NCBI RefSeq assembly: GCF_963259705.1
Contig: NC_081840.1
Location: forward strand, 3,365,562-3,429,561
Direction of reading: 5' to 3'
Length of the DNA: 64,000 nt
Source of the DNA: Myotis daubentonii
Lineage: Eukaryota > Chordata > Mammalia > Chiroptera > Vespertilionidae
The notes beneath the pieces are model-generated. The model had not been told where the DNA came from, searched no databases, and saw only the letters and a program-made list of their open reading frames with translations. Every line of letters begins with the position of its first letter. The stretch's first letter is position 1. Position numbers and translations under genes: made by a program. Positions 63,794 to 64,000 of this stretch are shown piece after piece.

Positions 63794-64000
63794 CAGTGGT
63801 CAGCAAACCGCGGCTCGCGAGCCACATGCGGCTCTTTGGCCCCTTGAGCGTGGCTCTTCCACAAAATACCGACTTCTGCGCATGGGCCACGAAGTTTCAA
63901 TCACACTGTACGCGCGCCCGCACGTGGTATTTTGTGGAAGAGCCACACTCAAGGGGCCAAAGAGCAGCATGTGGCTCGCGAGCCGCAGTTTGCCGACCAC
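63794..64000. mobile_element. Nonautonomous hAT element, family B, copy 2, cut by window end
   Basis: Begins CAGTGGTCAGCAAACCGC after what is probably the left target duplication GCCTAAAG (63786-63793). Its arms, about 76 nt each (63794-63869 and 63926-64000), are inverted copies around a roughly 56-bp loop. The last bases and the right target duplication lie beyond the window. It lacks the 20-bp internal duplication of the copy at 45542. Confidence 0.9.

Overview
The window looks like nuclear DNA of a vesper bat (Vespertilionidae). Three signals point there together. There are about 22 copies or pieces of a tRNA-derived SINE of the Ves type and its older relatives. There is a short Helitron (54074-54467) with HeliBat-type ends; as far as I know, Helitrons in mammals are confined to vespertilionid bats. 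There are also several short, well-preserved hAT elements and an internally deleted Tc1/mariner element, the class of recently mobile DNA transposons these bats are known for. The identification rests on recognising repeats by eye; no database was searched.

I found no host protein-coding exon, rRNA, tRNA gene or other structural RNA gene that I can defend. The many open frames are either shadows of stop-free tandem repeats or chance frames in GC-rich sequence. The only real coding relics belong to transposable elements: ORF1 of a half-L1 (HAL1) at 32055-32906, a mariner-family transposase fragment at 24034-24324, and decayed L1 ORF2 pieces between 42330 and 45535.

Layout. 1-11 kb: GC-rich unique sequence with scattered SINEs, a MIR, an L2-like piece, a hAT, a 21-bp minisatellite and one half of a 140-bp duplication. 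11-16.4 kb: second half of that duplication, a 7-bp array and a 0.9-kb (Gly-Asp)-like array with a 243-bp higher-order period. 16.4-23 kb: mostly unique, with SINEs and poly(C) tracts. 23.3-24.7 kb: a hAT, then a fold-back mariner nested in a SINE. 25.5-27.5 kb: a 1.3-kb, 19-bp minisatellite flanked by a 150-bp direct repeat. 28.9-30.6 kb: a G-rich 44-bp minisatellite and a GT-rich array. 31.7-33.6 kb: a full-length HAL1 with a 16-bp target-site duplication. 34.5-41 kb: a hAT, a G-rich minisatellite, an AT-rich conserved-looking island and a GT/GA array. 41.7-45.9 kb: an old L1 carrying two SINE insertions, with a hAT beside it. 46.8-47.7 kb: CCAT and CA repeats. 49.6-54 kb: three AT-rich islands that resemble conserved noncoding elements. 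54.07-54.47 kb: the Helitron. 56.06-57.95 kb: a 1.9-kb, 33-bp minisatellite whose unit can form a hairpin. 60.8 kb: a perfect RFX palindrome. 63.8 kb to the end: a hAT cut off by the window edge.

Nothing here forms an operon or pathway. The genes do not work together; the window is a gene-poor, tandem-repeat-rich mammalian interval (about 10% in arrays longer than 150 bp), of the kind common near chromosome ends, with a few noncoding segments that may be regulatory.
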